A DNA stretch of 64,000 nt from the NCBI GenBank assembly GCA_964628035.1, contig CAZVPI010000001.1, positions 124,001 through 188,000 of the forward strand, given 5' to 3'. Source of the DNA: UBA2199 sp964628035 (GTDB lineage: Bacteria; Acidobacteriota; Aminicenantia; UBA2199). The first letter of the stretch is position 1, and every line of letters starts with the position of its first letter. Position numbers and translations under genes: made by a program. The notes under the pieces are model-generated. The model saw only the letters and a list, made by a program, of their open reading frames with translations, was not told the origin of the DNA and searched no databases. Of this stretch, positions 47,584 through 55,854 are shown in pieces.

Positions 47584-48953
47584 CCCTGGAACACGACATC
47601 CTGTTCATCGGCGGCGGCCCGGCCGGCTACGAGGGGGCGATCGCGGCGGCCAAGAGGGGATGGAAGGCCGCGGTGGTGGAGATGGACCAGCTGGGAGGCA
47701 CCTGCCTGCAGCGCGGCTGCATCCCCACCAAGGCCATCCTGCACTCGGTCAAGGCCGTCAAGCAGATCCATGATTTCGCCAAGATCGGAGTGCATGTGGA
47801 AACGTTCCATGTTTCTCCCGAGGAGATCAACCGCCGCAAGGAGCGGATCGTCTCCAAGCAGACGCGCGGCATCGAGCTGCTGTTCAAGCAGCACGGCATC
47901 CAGCTCATCCGCGGGCGGGCGCAGGTGGCCGGTGCCGGCCGCGTCGTCATCGACGGCCAGCAAGAGGTCACGGCCCGCCATATCGTGGTCGCCAGCGGCT
48001 CGCGCACGGCCGAACTCCCCTTCCTCAGGGTGGACGGCGAGCGGGTGGTCGCCTCCGATCATCTGCTGCGGCTGGAACGCATACCCGATACCATGCTGGT
48101 CATCGGCGCCGGCGCGGTCGGCCTGGAATGGGCCCTGATCTATAATTACCTGGGCACGCGGGTCACCGTGGTCGAAATCCTGGAGACCGTGCTGCCGGGC
48201 ACCGATCCCGAGATCGCCCAGGTGCTGAAAAACGAGCTGATCAAGCAGGGGATCACCCTGCACACCGCCACCGCCGTTTCCGATCCCGCCGTGACGGAAA
48301 AGGTCGCCCTGACCTTCACCCGGGGCGACCGCCAGTGGCGCGAGGAATTCTCCCGGGTGCTGCTGGCCGTCGGCCGCCTGCCCAACACCGCCGGGCTGTT
48401 CGCTGCGGAACTGGGCTTCGCCCTCGACGCCAAGGGGTTCATCCCGGTTTCGCCGAACCTGGAAACGGCCATCCCCGGGGTCTTCGCCTGCGGCGACGCG
48501 GTCGGGCCGCCTTTGCTGGCCCACAAGGCCTCGCACCAGGCCATGGCCGTCGTCGAGCACATCATGGAAGGGCGGCCGGTCCATCAGCACCCCCAGCCCG
48601 CGGCCGTCTTCACCTTCCCCGAGGTGGCCACGGTGGGGCTGAACGAGCCGCAGGCCCTGCAGGCGGGGCTGCGGGTGCGCATCGGCCGCTTCCCTTACGC
48701 CGCCGGTTCGCGGGCCAACGCCATCGACGAAAAGGCCGGGCTGGTCAAGGTGGTCGCAGGCGAGGACGGCACCGTCCTGGGAGCCCACATCGTCGGCGCC
48801 GAGGCCGGCGAACTGCTGCCGCTGCTGACCTACGCCGTCCAACGCCGCCTGAAGGCCGGTGAGTTCCGCGACCTGGTCTTCATCCATCCCACCCTGAGCG
48901 AGAACGTCTGGGAGGCGCTGGGCGAGGTCGCCGGTTTCTCGATCCACATCTGA
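47580..48953 (+). CDS. lpdA: Dihydrolipoyl dehydrogenase
   Basis: FAD enzyme reoxidising dihydrolipoamide with NAD+ (E3). The 457 residues have FAD-binding IGGGPAGYEGAIAAAKRG (about 9-26), the redox pair in GGTCLQRGCIPTKA (C-x4-C at about 41-46) and NAD fold MLVIGAGAVGLEWA (about 172-185). The second FAD contact is IPGVFACGDAVGPPLLAHKASHQAM (about 299-323), and the catalytic His-Glu is in FIHPTLSENVWEAL (about 437-450). GTG start 47580 overlaps hisC (GTGA). No E1/E2 or glycine-cleavage genes are adjacent, so the partner complex is unknown. Confidence 0.93.
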   Translation: MTLEHDILFIGGGPAGYEGAIAAAKRGWKAAVVEMDQLGGTCLQRGCIPTKAILHSVKAVKQIHDFAKIGVHVETFHVSPEEINRRKERIVSKQTRGIELLFKQHGIQLIRGRAQVAGAGRVVIDGQQEVTARHIVVASGSRTAELPFLRVDGERVVASDHLLRLERIPDTMLVIGAGAVGLEWALIYNYLGTRVTVVEILETVLPGTDPEIAQVLKNELIKQGITLHTATAVSDPAVTEKVALTFTRGDRQWREEFSRVLLAVGRLPNTAGLFAAELGFALDAKGFIPVSPNLETAIPGVFACGDAVGPPLLAHKASHQAMAVVEHIMEGRPVHQHPQPAAVFTFPEVATVGLNEPQALQAGLRVRIGRFPYAAGSRANAIDEKAGLVKVVAGEDGTVLGAHIVGAEAGELLPLLTYAVQRRLKAGEFRDLVFIHPTLSENVWEALGEVAGFSIHI

Positions 48954-48973
48954 GGGGGGCCGCCGCGGCAAGT

Positions 48974-49001
48974 TGATTTTTTTTTCTGGCTTGCCTATAA
49001 T
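48974..49001 (+). promoter_or_regulatory. Promoter of the nfeD operon
   Basis: TTGATT (48974-48979), 16-bp spacer containing a T-run, TATAAT (48996-49001), then 9 bases to ATG 49011. Confidence 0.65.
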
Positions 49002-49010
49002 TTTCTCAGC

Positions 49011-50291
49011 ATGAAGAAAGCCCTGGCCCTGTTGTTGCTCGCCCTTCCCTTCGGCTTGGGCGCCGAGATCTATGCCCTGCGCTGCCAGGGACCGGTCGAC
49101 CCCCTGCTGGAGGAATACGTCGTGGGCTCGCTGAACGAGACAGGCAAAAAGGGGGACGCCCGGCTGGTGGTCATCGCCATCGACACGCCGGGAGGCTTCG
49201 ACACCTCGATGCGCGCCATCATCAAGGCCATGCTCAATTCCAAGGCGCCGGTGGCCGTCTTCGTTTCGCCCAAGGGCGCCCGCGCCGCCTCGGCGGGATT
49301 TTTCATCCTGCTGGCTGCCGACATCGCCGCCATGGCCCCGGGGACGAACACCGGAGCCGCCCACCCCGTCTCGGTCACCGGCAGCGACATCGAAAAAACG
49401 ATGAAGGAGAAGGTGACCAACGACGCCGCCTCCTACATCAAGACCCTGGCCCGCAACCGCAACCGCAACGAGGAGATGGCCGAAAAAGCGGTCCGCGAGA
49501 GCAGCTCCTACACGGCCGAAGAGTGCCTGAAGGGGAAGCTGATCGACCTTCTGGCCGACGACATGAAGGATCTGATCGCGCGCCTGCACGGACGCACCGT
49601 CGCCCTGGCCGGCGGCGGCGAAGCGACCCTGGACCTTCTCGGACAGGACGTCGTCGAGCTGGAGATGAGCGAACGGCAGAAATTCCTGCGCACCATCACC
49701 AACCCCAACCTCGCCTACTTCCTCCTCATCTTCGGTCTGATCGGGCTGTACCTGGAATTCAGCCACCCGGGCGGCGTGATCCCGGGCATCCTGGGCGGCA
49801 TCTCGCTGCTGCTGGCCTTCCTGGCCTTCCAGATCCTGCCCATCAACTACGTCGGACTCTTTCTCATCCTGCTGTCGATCGGGTTCTTTATCGCCGAGAT
49901 CAAGGTGCAGGGCTTCGGCGTGCTGGGGATCGGGGGGGTCGTTTCGTTCGTCCTGGGGTCGATCATGCTGGTCAAGTCGCCCATCCCGGAAATGAGGCCC
50001 GCCATGCCCGTCATCCTGACCTTCGCCGTCTGCTTCGGCTGCATCCTGCTGTTCCTGACCTGGAAGGTCTTCCAGGCCATGAGACGGAAGACCGATACCG
50101 GCATCGAGGGGCTGATCGGCGAAACCGGCGTCGCCCGCAGCGACATCGACGGGGGCCAGGGCAAGGTCTTCGTCCATGGAGAATGGTGGAACGCGGTCAG
50201 CGACGAGCCGGTCGCTTCCGGCAGCGCCGTCGAGGTGGTGTCGGCCGCGAACCTGGTGCTGAAAGTGAAAAAGTCAGGAGGGAAAACATGA
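49011..50291 (+). CDS. NfeD-family membrane-bound serine protease
   Basis: Long NfeD (archaeal 1510-N-like) protein, 426 residues. Signal peptide (1-18). A ClpP-class protease domain follows, with S94 in RAASAGFFILLAAD and the base Lys in the KVTNDAASYIKTLA stretch (about 134-144). A hydrophobic block of four helices (about 236-355, from AYFLLIFGLIGLYLEFSHPGG) comes next, and a C-terminal OB-fold (LIGETGVARSDIDGGQGKVFVHGEWWNAVS, about 370-400) ends the protein. The partner slipin follows with a 4-base overlap, the classic NfeD-stomatin pair thought to cleave the hydrophobic end of stomatin. Confidence 0.93.
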   Translation: MKKALALLLLALPFGLGAEIYALRCQGPVDPLLEEYVVGSLNETGKKGDARLVVIAIDTPGGFDTSMRAIIKAMLNSKAPVAVFVSPKGARAASAGFFILLAADIAAMAPGTNTGAAHPVSVTGSDIEKTMKEKVTNDAASYIKTLARNRNRNEEMAEKAVRESSSYTAEECLKGKLIDLLADDMKDLIARLHGRTVALAGGGEATLDLLGQDVVELEMSERQKFLRTITNPNLAYFLLIFGLIGLYLEFSHPGGVIPGILGGISLLLAFLAFQILPINYVGLFLILLSIGFFIAEIKVQGFGVLGIGGVVSFVLGSIMLVKSPIPEMRPAMPVILTFAVCFGCILLFLTWKVFQAMRRKTDTGIEGLIGETGVARSDIDGGQGKVFVHGEWWNAVSDEPVASGSAVEVVSAANLVLKVKKSGGKT

Positions 50292-51043
50292 ATCTCTTTG
50301 CCAACCCGCTGCTGGTGGTGGCGATCGTCGCCATCTTTTTCATCTTGAACTGGATCAAGGTGCTCAAGGAATACGAGCGCGGCGTCGTCTTCCGCCTGGG
50401 CCGCGTCCTCGGCCAGGTCAAGGGCCCGGGGCTGATCCTGGTCCTCTCGCCCATCGACAAGCTCGTCCGCATCGGCCTGCGCACCATCGTCCTCGACGTT
50501 CCTCCCCAGGACATCATCACCCGTGACAACGTGTCGGTCAAGGTCAACGCCGTGGTCTACTTCCGCGTCGTCGACCCCAAGAAGGCGGTCATCGAGGTGC
50601 AGGACTACCTGTACGCCACGTCGCAGCTGTCGCAGACGACGCTGCGCTCGGTGTTGGGCCAGGCCGAGCTCGACGAACTGCTTTCGGAAAGGGACAAGCT
50701 GAACTCGCGCCTGCAGTCGATCATCGACGAGCACACCGACCCCTGGGGCATCAAGGTGTCCATGGTCGAGATCAAGCACGTCGACCTGCCGCAGGAGATG
50801 CAGCGGGCCATGGCCAAGCAGGCAGAGGCCGAGCGCGAGCGCCGGGCCAAGGTCATACATGCCGAGGGCGAGAACCAGGCCTCGGCCAAGCTGCTCGAGG
50901 CGGCCAACACCCTGTCGCAGAACCAGGCCACCCTGCAGCTGCGCTATCTCCAGACGCTGGTGGAGATCGGCTCGGCCAACGCCACCACCATTGTCTTTCC
51001 GCTGCCCATCGACATCATGAAGGGACTGTTCGAAAAGAAGTAA
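50288..51043 (+). CDS. Slipin (stomatin/prohibitin-family) membrane protein
   Basis: A 251-residue SPFH protein: one N-terminal hydrophobic segment (about 4-22, NPLLVVAIVAIFFILNW). The SPFH domain runs from KEYERGVVFRLGRVLG (about 27-42) to DPWGIKVSMVEIKHVDLPQEM, followed by an Ala/Glu coiled coil (QAEAERERRAKVIHAEGE). The C-terminus VFPLPIDIMKGLF is the hydrophobic sequence cleaved by partner NfeD in archaeal pairs. Membrane scaffold function. ATG 50288 overlaps the nfeD stop (ATGA); next gene follows with no gap. Confidence 0.93.
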   Translation: MNLFANPLLVVAIVAIFFILNWIKVLKEYERGVVFRLGRVLGQVKGPGLILVLSPIDKLVRIGLRTIVLDVPPQDIITRDNVSVKVNAVVYFRVVDPKKAVIEVQDYLYATSQLSQTTLRSVLGQAELDELLSERDKLNSRLQSIIDEHTDPWGIKVSMVEIKHVDLPQEMQRAMAKQAEAERERRAKVIHAEGENQASAKLLEAANTLSQNQATLQLRYLQTLVEIGSANATTIVFPLPIDIMKGLFEKK

Positions 51044-51625
51044 ATGGAAAAGACCTATTTCGAGTTCAAGATCACCTTCCTGCACATCGTCGTCTTTCTC
51101 GTGGCGATGATCGCCATCGGCGTCTTCCTGTTCTACATGGGCTACCAGGCAGGTCAGCGCCGCTCCGATCCGCGCACGCTGCTGGCCAACCAGCAGGGGG
51201 AGGAGGAGAGCATGGGCGAACTGGAGGTGGTGGAGGAGGCGCCGCCGCCCGTTTCCGGCAAACCGGCGCTGTCCGAGCAGTCGATCACGGCCGAGATGAA
51301 GCTGCATGAGGATCGGGCGGTTCGGGAAACGGCGGCTGCGGCCAAGCCCCAGGCGGAAGCAAGCGCCCCGCCCCGGGCGGAAAGCCTCCCAGGCGGCGGC
51401 AGCTATACGATCCAGGTGGGAGCCTTCGCCGATTTCGCCAACGCCCAGAGATGCAGCCTGCGCTTCACCGGCTTGGGCTATCCGACGGCGATCGTCACCG
51501 ACAATCAGAAAAAACTGCACACCGTCCAGGTGGGGAGCTTCGCCACCCTGGCCGAGGCGCAGAGGGAAAAGGCGGCCCTGGAAAGCCGGGAAAAGGCGAC
51601 ATTCACCGTCAAGAAATCGCGGTGA
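51044..51625 (+). CDS. SPOR-domain membrane protein
   Basis: A 193-residue bitopic protein: cytoplasmic EKTYFEF, one transmembrane helix (about 11-32, FLHIVVFLVAMIAIGVFLFYMG) and a Glu/Pro/Ala-rich periplasmic linker (about 50-118). A C-terminal SPOR domain (about 119-190, SYTIQVGAFADFANAQRCSLR and HTVQVGSFATLAEAQREKAAL) binds denuded peptidoglycan at division sites. It begins right after the slipin stop (51043/51044) and its TGA overlaps the lnt GTG. Possible division or envelope role. Confidence 0.88.
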   Translation: MEKTYFEFKITFLHIVVFLVAMIAIGVFLFYMGYQAGQRRSDPRTLLANQQGEEESMGELEVVEEAPPPVSGKPALSEQSITAEMKLHEDRAVRETAAAAKPQAEASAPPRAESLPGGGSYTIQVGAFADFANAQRCSLRFTGLGYPTAIVTDNQKKLHTVQVGSFATLAEAQREKAALESREKATFTVKKSR

Positions 51626-53190
51626 AGCGCCTGCCGCGCTTTCCTCTGTGGCTGGCCTCCGCCCTGGCGTACGGGCTGGCTTTCCCCAGCCCGGGGCTGG
51701 CGCCGCTGGCGTTTGTTTTCCTGGTTCCCCTGCTCTGCGCGGTGGAGGACCGCAGGCCTGCCGCGTCATTCAGCCGCTTCTTTCTCTTCTCTCTGGCCGC
51801 CCAGCTGATCCTCCTCTACTGGATCCCGCGCGTGATGGTTCGCTACGGCGGGACGAGCTGGCCCCTGGGCGTGGCCGGGCTTCTCAGCCTGGCCGTTTTC
51901 CTCTCCGTTTTTTCGGGCTTGGCCGGCATGCTGATCGCTCGTGCCGTGAAGCGGAGCGCAGGCTTTGCCGCCTGCCTCTTGATCCCGTCGGCCTGGGTGG
52001 CCAAGGACCTGGTGGTGGAGAAGGTCCTCGGCGGCTTCCCCTGGTGCCTGGCCGGCTACTCCCAGTTCCGCAACATTTCGTTCATGCAATGGGCCGAGCT
52101 GGGCGGCGTCCATCTGCTGACCTTTCTGTTGATCGCCGCCAATGCCCTGGTTTACCTCCTGCTCAAGCGCCGTGACAGGAGGGCTCTCCTGGCGCTGGGG
52201 GCCTTCCTGGCCGTGATCCACGCCGGCGGCCTGGGTCTGCTGCGCGTCCACGAAGCCCGCGCCGCGGCCGCGTCGCTCCATCGAGCCGGCGTCATCCAGC
52301 CCAACAGCGACCATGACCTGGATTTCGATTTCGCCCGCACCCAGGCGACCCTGGACCGCCTGTTCCGCGTTTCGGCGGAACTGGCCGGGCGGGGCGCCGA
52401 GTTCGTCGTCTGGCCGGAGTTCACCGTGCCGATCTATCCGCTCCAGGCCCCGTATTACAAGGAGCAATTCCTGGCCTTCAGCCGCGACCACGCGCCGTTG
52501 CTCGCCGGCTTCACCGACCCGCGGGGCTCGGCCGGGGTCTTCAACTCGGTTATGCTGTTCAGTGCCGCCGGCATCAAGACCTACGACAAGGTCCACCTCA
52601 CCCCCTTCGGCGAATACGTCCCGTTCCGCCGCCTGCTATTCTTCGTGCGCAAGATCACCGATGAGATCGGCGATTTCTCGCCCGGCGCCGGGCTGCACAA
52701 CCTGGAGCTGGCCGGCCGCGGGCTGTCGACGCCGGTCTGCTACGAGATCATCTATCCGGAACTGGTGCGGGACCTGGTTGCAGGCGGCGGCCAGGTGATC
52801 GTGACCCTTTCGAACGATTCCTGGTTCGGGAACACATCGGCCCCGCGCCAGCACCTGGCCATGGCCGCCTGCCGCGCCGTCGAGAACCGGCGCTGGCTGC
52901 TGCGCTCGACCTCCAACGGCATCTCGGCGCTCATCGACCCGGCCGGCCGCATCGTACGCCGCCTCTCCCTGCGCCGCGAAGGAGAGTTCCTGGCCGAATT
53001 CCAGTACCTGACGGAAGCGACGCTCTTCGGCCGCTGGGGCTACCGCTTCCCCTATGCCTGCCTGCCGCTGGCCCTGCTGCTCATGCTGCCGCCGCCGGGC
53101 CGACGACGCGGCCTCCCTACCAGCCCTGCAGCTGGTAGAAGAAGTCGCCGCACGAACCGATCAGCTCAAAACGCTCCCGGGGCGGCGTGA
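51622..53190 (+). CDS. lnt: Apolipoprotein N-acyltransferase
   Basis: Adds the third acyl chain to the N-terminal cysteine of lipoproteins at the periplasmic face of the inner membrane. The 522 residues begin with about six membrane helices (1-210). The nitrilase domain follows with the catalytic triad: E266 (VVWPEFTVP), K323 (TYDKVHLTPFGEYVPF) and C373 (TPVCYEIIYPE). NDSWFGNTSAPRQHLAMA and ENRRWLLRSTSNGISALIDP are also conserved. A final helix lies near 490, then a basic Arg/Ser/Ala tail that overlaps the 3' end of the opposite-strand binding-protein gene by 74 bases. GTG 51622 overlaps the SPOR stop. Fits the several lipoproteins in the window. Confidence 0.92.
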   Translation: MKRLPRFPLWLASALAYGLAFPSPGLAPLAFVFLVPLLCAVEDRRPAASFSRFFLFSLAAQLILLYWIPRVMVRYGGTSWPLGVAGLLSLAVFLSVFSGLAGMLIARAVKRSAGFAACLLIPSAWVAKDLVVEKVLGGFPWCLAGYSQFRNISFMQWAELGGVHLLTFLLIAANALVYLLLKRRDRRALLALGAFLAVIHAGGLGLLRVHEARAAAASLHRAGVIQPNSDHDLDFDFARTQATLDRLFRVSAELAGRGAEFVVWPEFTVPIYPLQAPYYKEQFLAFSRDHAPLLAGFTDPRGSAGVFNSVMLFSAAGIKTYDKVHLTPFGEYVPFRRLLFFVRKITDEIGDFSPGAGLHNLELAGRGLSTPVCYEIIYPELVRDLVAGGGQVIVTLSNDSWFGNTSAPRQHLAMAACRAVENRRWLLRSTSNGISALIDPAGRIVRRLSLRREGEFLAEFQYLTEATLFGRWGYRFPYACLPLALLLMLPPPGRRRGLPTSPAAGRRSRRTNRSAQNAPGAA

Positions 53191-54589
53191 GCGCCCTCCT
53201 CACCCCCATGTAACTGTTCAGGCTGAACAGCGGCAGGAAAGGCAGATCCTTGAGCCAGATCTCGTGCGCGCGGGCATAGATCCTCCGGCGCTTTCCCTCG
53301 TCCATCTCGCGCAGCCCCGTCTCCAGCGCCTCGTCCATCTCCCGCGAGGAGTACCCGGCATAGTTGAAGTACCCGCCGCTGGACAGGACGTCCTTCAGGT
53401 TCCAGTCGAGGTCGAGCAGGAAGGCCGACACGGCCAGGTCGAACTCGCCGCGCTTGAGGCGCTGCAGCATCATGCGGTACTCGAGGAACTCCGGCTGCAG
53501 GTCGATCCCCTCCATCTTCATCTCCTGGCACAGGAAGAGGACGAGTTCACGGCGGATGCTGGACTCGCTGTTGGTCAGGATACGCAGGCGCTTGCTTCCG
53601 GCCCACGCCTTGACCGGGAGGCGGCGCGGCTTCTTTTCGGCGCCGAAGAAGAGGAAAGGAGAATAGACGAGGTCGCCGCGGCCCTGCAGGAAAACCTCGA
53701 GGAACGGGCCGGCTTGCAGCCGGTTGTGGAAGCGTCGGCGCAGGTCCAGGTCCAGCCCCGGGTCGCGCAGGTTGAAGGCCAGGTAGGCATAGCCGAATTT
53801 CTTGAACGGCAGGAGGCGGAAGGCCCGGCGCCATTTCCTAAGCCGCGGATAGGCGGCGGCATCGTCGCCATGGACCTCGGCCGCGTCCAGCTCTCCGTTG
53901 AGCAGCTTCAACGCCGCCTGGCGCGGCTCGCCTAGGACCGCATAGCGCAGACGGCTGAAGCGCAGGCGGCCGGGCCAATGGGGGTTGCGCACGAGCTCGA
54001 ATCCCCAGGGCGGGTGGGCTTTGTCCAGCCGGTAGGGGCCGCTGCCCTGCGGCACGCTGAGGCGGAAGGTTTCCGGATCGGCGCTTCGGAGCTCTGAGGC
54101 GCTCAGGACCTTGAAGGTCAGGTAGCACTTCCAGGGAGCATATGGTTCCCGCAGACGCAGGATCAGCTCCAGCGGCCCCAGGGTGTCGATCCCGGCCAGG
54201 AAATCGAGGTCGGCGGCATACGGGTACTCGAAGCGCGGATCGCGCAGCAGGCGCAGGGTCGCCGCCACGTCCAGGCTGGTGAGCGACGAGCCGTCGGCGA
54301 AGCGCGCCCCGGGCTTGAGCGTCAGCCGGATCGCGGCGCCGTCTTCGCTCAGGAAACAGGAATCGACCAGCTCGGGAACGGCCCGACCTTGGCCGTCAAA
54401 GCGGAACAGGGACTGGTAGCGCTTGTTGGCCACGGCCTGGGCCGTCTCGCCGGTGGCGTACACCGGATTGAAGGAGGCGGGGAAATCATAGCAGGCGAGG
54501 CGCAGTTCGGGCTGCCCGGGCGCAGCCGCGGCCAGCAGCGGCAGCAGCAGGAGGAGAAGGCGGCGGCGGGCAAGGGCGAAGACCGGCAT
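53117..54589 (-). CDS. Family 5 extracellular solute-binding protein
   Basis: Periplasmic peptide/nickel-type binding protein, 490 residues, with a signal peptide (MPVFALARRRLLLLLLPLLAAAAPG). Motifs: FNPVYATGETAQAVANKRYQSLF (about 40-62), FRFDGQGRAVPELVDS and LTLKPGARFADGSSLTSLDVAATLRLL (about 88-114). The late DLAVSAFLLDLDWNLKDVLSSGGYFNYAGYSSREMD (about 375-410) and the family ending YARAHEIWLKDLPFLPLF follow. The order is that of DppA/OppA-like proteins. No permease or ATPase genes are adjacent; it follows the NifU-like gene with zero spacing, so it is a stand-alone binder or works with a distant transporter. Confidence 0.85.
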   Translation of the reverse strand: MPVFALARRRLLLLLLPLLAAAAPGQPELRLACYDFPASFNPVYATGETAQAVANKRYQSLFRFDGQGRAVPELVDSCFLSEDGAAIRLTLKPGARFADGSSLTSLDVAATLRLLRDPRFEYPYAADLDFLAGIDTLGPLELILRLREPYAPWKCYLTFKVLSASELRSADPETFRLSVPQGSGPYRLDKAHPPWGFELVRNPHWPGRLRFSRLRYAVLGEPRQAALKLLNGELDAAEVHGDDAAAYPRLRKWRRAFRLLPFKKFGYAYLAFNLRDPGLDLDLRRRFHNRLQAGPFLEVFLQGRGDLVYSPFLFFGAEKKPRRLPVKAWAGSKRLRILTNSESSIRRELVLFLCQEMKMEGIDLQPEFLEYRMMLQRLKRGEFDLAVSAFLLDLDWNLKDVLSSGGYFNYAGYSSREMDEALETGLREMDEGKRRRIYARAHEIWLKDLPFLPLFSLNSYMGVRRALTPPRERFELIGSCGDFFYQLQGW

Positions 54590-54823
54590 CTATTTTACCA
54601 GACGCACCTCGGAGACCTCGGGGACCTCCTGCAGCACCACCTGTTCGACGTAGCCCTTGATGGTGTACATGCTCATCGGGCAGCCGAAGCAGTGGCCCTG
54701 CAAGCGGACCAGCACCGCCTTCTCGTCGGCCAGCACGTCGACGAGCTCGATATCGCCGCCGTCGCCCTGCAGCGCCGGCCGCACTTTCTCCAGGGCGGCA
54801 ACGACCTTTTCCTTCAGTTCCAT
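54590..54823 (-). CDS. NifU-like Fe-S scaffold domain protein
   Basis: A 77-residue NifU C-terminal-domain (Nfu) protein. It starts ELKEKVVAALEKVRPALQGDGGDIELVDV, the Nfu signature, and carries the cluster ligands in HCFGCPMSMYTIKG (Cys-x2-Cys, about 45-48). It transfers a [4Fe-4S] cluster to apo-enzymes; the upstream gene nadA encodes exactly such an enzyme. Nine bases separate the two, and the binding-protein gene follows directly. Confidence 0.9.
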   Translation of the reverse strand: MELKEKVVAALEKVRPALQGDGGDIELVDVLADEKAVLVRLQGHCFGCPMSMYTIKGYVEQVVLQEVPEVSEVRLVK

Positions 54824-54832
54824 GTTGGCTCC

Positions 54833-55747
54833 TTATCCGATCCGCAGCATCTCCCGCAGGGCGCGGCCGGCGCGGCCGGCGACCTCGGGTTCGATTTCGA
54901 TCTCATATTTCCCTTCGCGCAGCGCGTCGAGCACGTCGCGCAGGGTGGTGCGCTTCATGTTGCTGCAAATTCTCTCGGCGCCGGCCGGGAAAAAGCGCTT
55001 GCCGGGGTTTTCCCGCGCCAGCCGCTGCAGCAGGCCCTGCTCGGTGGCCACGATGAATTCGCCCGCCTGCGCCCGGACGGCGTAGCGCAGCATGCCGCCG
55101 GTGGAGAGGACCTCGTCGGCCAGGGCGACGACCCCTGGCCGGGCCTCGGGGTGGACAAGGACCTCGGCCCGCGGATGGCGGGCGCGCGCGTCCACTATGT
55201 CCTCCGGCTTGATGCGGTCATGCACATAGCAGTAGGCCTCGAACAGGTGCAGCTTCTTTTCCGGAACAAGCATTTGCACATAGCTTCCCAGGTTGCGGTC
55301 GGGCACGAAGATGACCTCGGCGGCGGGGACGGCGCGCACCACCCGGGCGGCGTTGGCCGAGGTGCAGCAGGCATCGCTTTCGGCCTTGACCTCGGCCGTG
55401 GAGTTCATGTAGGCGACCACCGCCGCTCCGGGGTGCTCGGCTTTCAGCCGGCGCAGCTCCCCGACGGTGATCATGTCGGCCATGGGGCAGCCGGCATCCA
55501 GGCGCGGCAGCAGGACGCGCTTCTCCGGGGCCAGGATCTTGGCCGTCTCGGCCATGAACTTCACCCCGGCGAAGACGATGTTGCCTTCGGCCAAATCGAC
55601 GGCGCGGCGGCTCAGATCGAGGGAGTCGCCGAGAAAATCGGCGGCCAGCTGCACCTCCTCGATCTGGTAGTTGTGGGCCAGGAGAACGGCACCTTGACGC
55701 CGCTTCAGCTCCTCGACCTGCTGCCGCACATCCTCGTCTGCCATCAT
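54833..55747 (-). CDS. nadA: Quinolinate synthase A
   Basis: [4Fe-4S] enzyme condensing iminoaspartate with dihydroxyacetone phosphate to quinolinate for NAD. About 304 residues with three homologous NadA folds. Cluster cysteines can be read in RLDAGCPMADM (about 100-110), in SDACCTSANAARVV (about 152-166) and in GAERICSNMKRTTLRD (about 260-275). LLAHNYQIEEVQLAADFLGDSLDLSR opens the fold at about 22-47. An upstream extension to 55780 lacks conservation; ATG 55747 (or the next codon 55744) follows GGGGAAAAG. NadB and NadC are not in the window. The adjacent NifU-like gene may mature its cluster. Confidence 0.94.
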   Translation of the reverse strand: MMADEDVRQQVEELKRRQGAVLLAHNYQIEEVQLAADFLGDSLDLSRRAVDLAEGNIVFAGVKFMAETAKILAPEKRVLLPRLDAGCPMADMITVGELRRLKAEHPGAAVVAYMNSTAEVKAESDACCTSANAARVVRAVPAAEVIFVPDRNLGSYVQMLVPEKKLHLFEAYCYVHDRIKPEDIVDARARHPRAEVLVHPEARPGVVALADEVLSTGGMLRYAVRAQAGEFIVATEQGLLQRLARENPGKRFFPAGAERICSNMKRTTLRDVLDALREGKYEIEIEPEVAGRAGRALREMLRIG

Positions 55748-55799
55748 GCTTTTCCCCGGCCATTCTACCCCTTCGCACACAGGCCGTCAATCGGCCTCT

Positions 55800-55827
55800 T
55801 TGCGCCCGGAAAAAATCGGTGTATAAT
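55800..55827 (+). promoter_or_regulatory. Promoter of the TRAP transporter operon
   Basis: TTGCGC (55800-55805), 16-bp spacer ending GGTG, TATAAT (55822-55827). A leader of about 20 nt contains GGAGAGG (55842-55848) before ATG 55855. Confidence 0.65.
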
Positions 55828-55854
55828 CCTTTCCAGATCCCGGAGAGGACCCCA

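Noticed and set aside
47160..50177. A roughly 1000-codon open frame opposite hisC, lpdA and nfeD
   Set aside because: Opposite strand of three well-supported genes; Asp/Gln/Gly-rich composition typical of shadow frames.
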